Assembly (NCBI GenBank): GCA_021786135.1
Contig: JAJYNV010000212.1
Span: 1-11,855, forward strand
Direction: 5' to 3'
DNA: 11,855 nt
From: Bacillota bacterium
Lineage (GTDB): Bacteria > Bacillota > Sulfobacillia > JAJZYS01 > JAJYTV01
Of the stretch, positions 11,387 to 11,855 are shown piece by piece (the first letter of the stretch is position 1; each line of letters opens with the position of its first letter). Both the position numbers and the translations under genes were made by a program. Under the pieces are notes generated by a model. That model was given only the letters and a program-made list of their open reading frames with translations, did no database searches and was not told the origin of the DNA.

Positions 11387-11855
11387 TCAGTGCTGATCTG
11401 GCGGCCAGAGCAGAGTGCCGTAGCCATAGGTCGCTACGGCAGCGAGGCCGGGCAGGTTCTCCCGCACGGCGCTGATGCCGCCACGCTGATAAATCTGCAG
11501 CGCGTCGGCGAGCGCACGTGTACCGTCAACGACGTTGCTGCCGCCGATCTGCACTTCTGCGATGGGAGAGATGGCGGTGGAGATGGCGCGCTGGTAGGCC
11601 GGGTCGAGGGCGTTCGTGCCGCCAACGGTCACGACGACGCGAATGGATTGTCCCATCTCAGCGTACAGGTGGAGCTGCTGTACGACGTAGGCGGCTGCAT
11701 CGGCGGGGCTGGTCGACGGGGCCACGATCTCGATGGCGCTCGAATCGATCTCAGAGTCGAGCGCCGCACCGGCGTAGCCCTTTGCTCCGATGTGCACGAT
11801 GGCGACATCTGGCGTGTCGGCAGCACCGACCAGACCGAGCGACGACAGATTGAGT
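11387..11855 (-). CDS. C-terminal part of an unrecognised protein, cut by the right edge
   Basis: The frame is open from the right edge to TGA at 11389-11387, giving at least 155 residues without a start. The sequence looks like a soluble alpha/beta protein: strand DVAIVHIGAKG, SAIEIVAPS, helix PADAAAYVVQQLHLYAEMG, strand SIRVVVTVGGTNALD, helix PAYQRAISTAI, strand AEVQIGGSNVVDG, helix TRALADALQIYQRG, and a C-terminus ending GYGTLLWPPDQH. The alternation of strands and helices suggests a Rossmann-like or phage tail/baseplate-type fold. I cannot name a family. A GTG at 11797 is internal to the open frame and probably not the start. Confidence 0.7.
   Translation of the reverse strand, partial: LNLSSLGLVGAADTPDVAIVHIGAKGYAGAALDSEIDSSAIEIVAPSTSPADAAAYVVQQLHLYAEMGQSIRVVVTVGGTNALDPAYQRAISTAISPIAEVQIGGSNVVDGTRALADALQIYQRGGISAVRENLPGLAAVATYGYGTLLWPPDQH

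Noticed and set aside
11260..11427. N-terminal extension of the 69-residue protein
   Set aside because: It runs through the hairpin and into the edge gene; the strong AGAGGAG site supports ATG 11259.

Overview
The window reads as about two thirds of an integrated mobile element (prophage or integrative element) in a high-GC bacterium. By eye the DNA is about 60-65 % GC, genes begin with ATG, GTG or TTG behind strong AGGAGG-type ribosome binding sites, and many neighbours share ATGA or TGATG stop/start overlaps. The DUF2283, DUF433, DUF2442 and BCS1-like proteins, and a short protein ending in a YTVPRSWIRVxPPR motif, would suit Chloroflexota or another deep Gram-positive-like lineage. That taxonomic guess is weak and rests only on general familiarity with these families.

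Left edge (1-183): the 3' end of a plus-strand gene with more A/T-containing codons than its neighbours. Its stop overlaps the stop of the tyrosine integrase, so this is the likely element/host junction.

Main minus-strand run (180-9010): from its promoter end leftwards it encodes a small excisionase-like HTH protein; a 220-residue protein with a C-terminal XRE domain; a 97-residue phage-type protein; a zinc-ribbon reading frame that looks frameshifted; a 118-residue protein; a small serine recombinase; a BCS1-like AAA ATPase; two small proteins with hydrophobic segments; a 115-residue helical protein; two paralogous proteins of unknown family, one carrying a C-terminal DUF2442; a DUF2283-DUF433 protein; and finally the integrase. 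Most junctions overlap or are a few bases apart, so much of it is probably co-transcribed. The excisionase-like gene is first and the integrase last.

Control region (9011-9144): a near-consensus promoter (TTGTAA, 17 bp, TATACT) reads into the minus-strand run. A palindrome (GTATA-N5-TATAC) overlaps its -10 box. An XRE-type regulator (9145-9798) is transcribed divergently. This is the layout of a lysogeny or transfer switch.

Right part (9799-11855): a perfect 20-bp hairpin separates the regulator from a second minus-strand group of small unrecognised genes. Two of these end in nearly identical 3' sequences that form hairpins around the stop codon and share a 14-base core with the large terminator. 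The last gene runs off the right edge.

The best candidate for an undescribed system is the block from the BCS1-like ATPase to the DUF2283-DUF433 protein (1346-6268). It is a tightly coupled cargo-like operon with an ATPase, two membrane-prone proteins and a duplicated unknown family. No nuclease, protease or other effector is recognisable, so a defence or maintenance role is inference.
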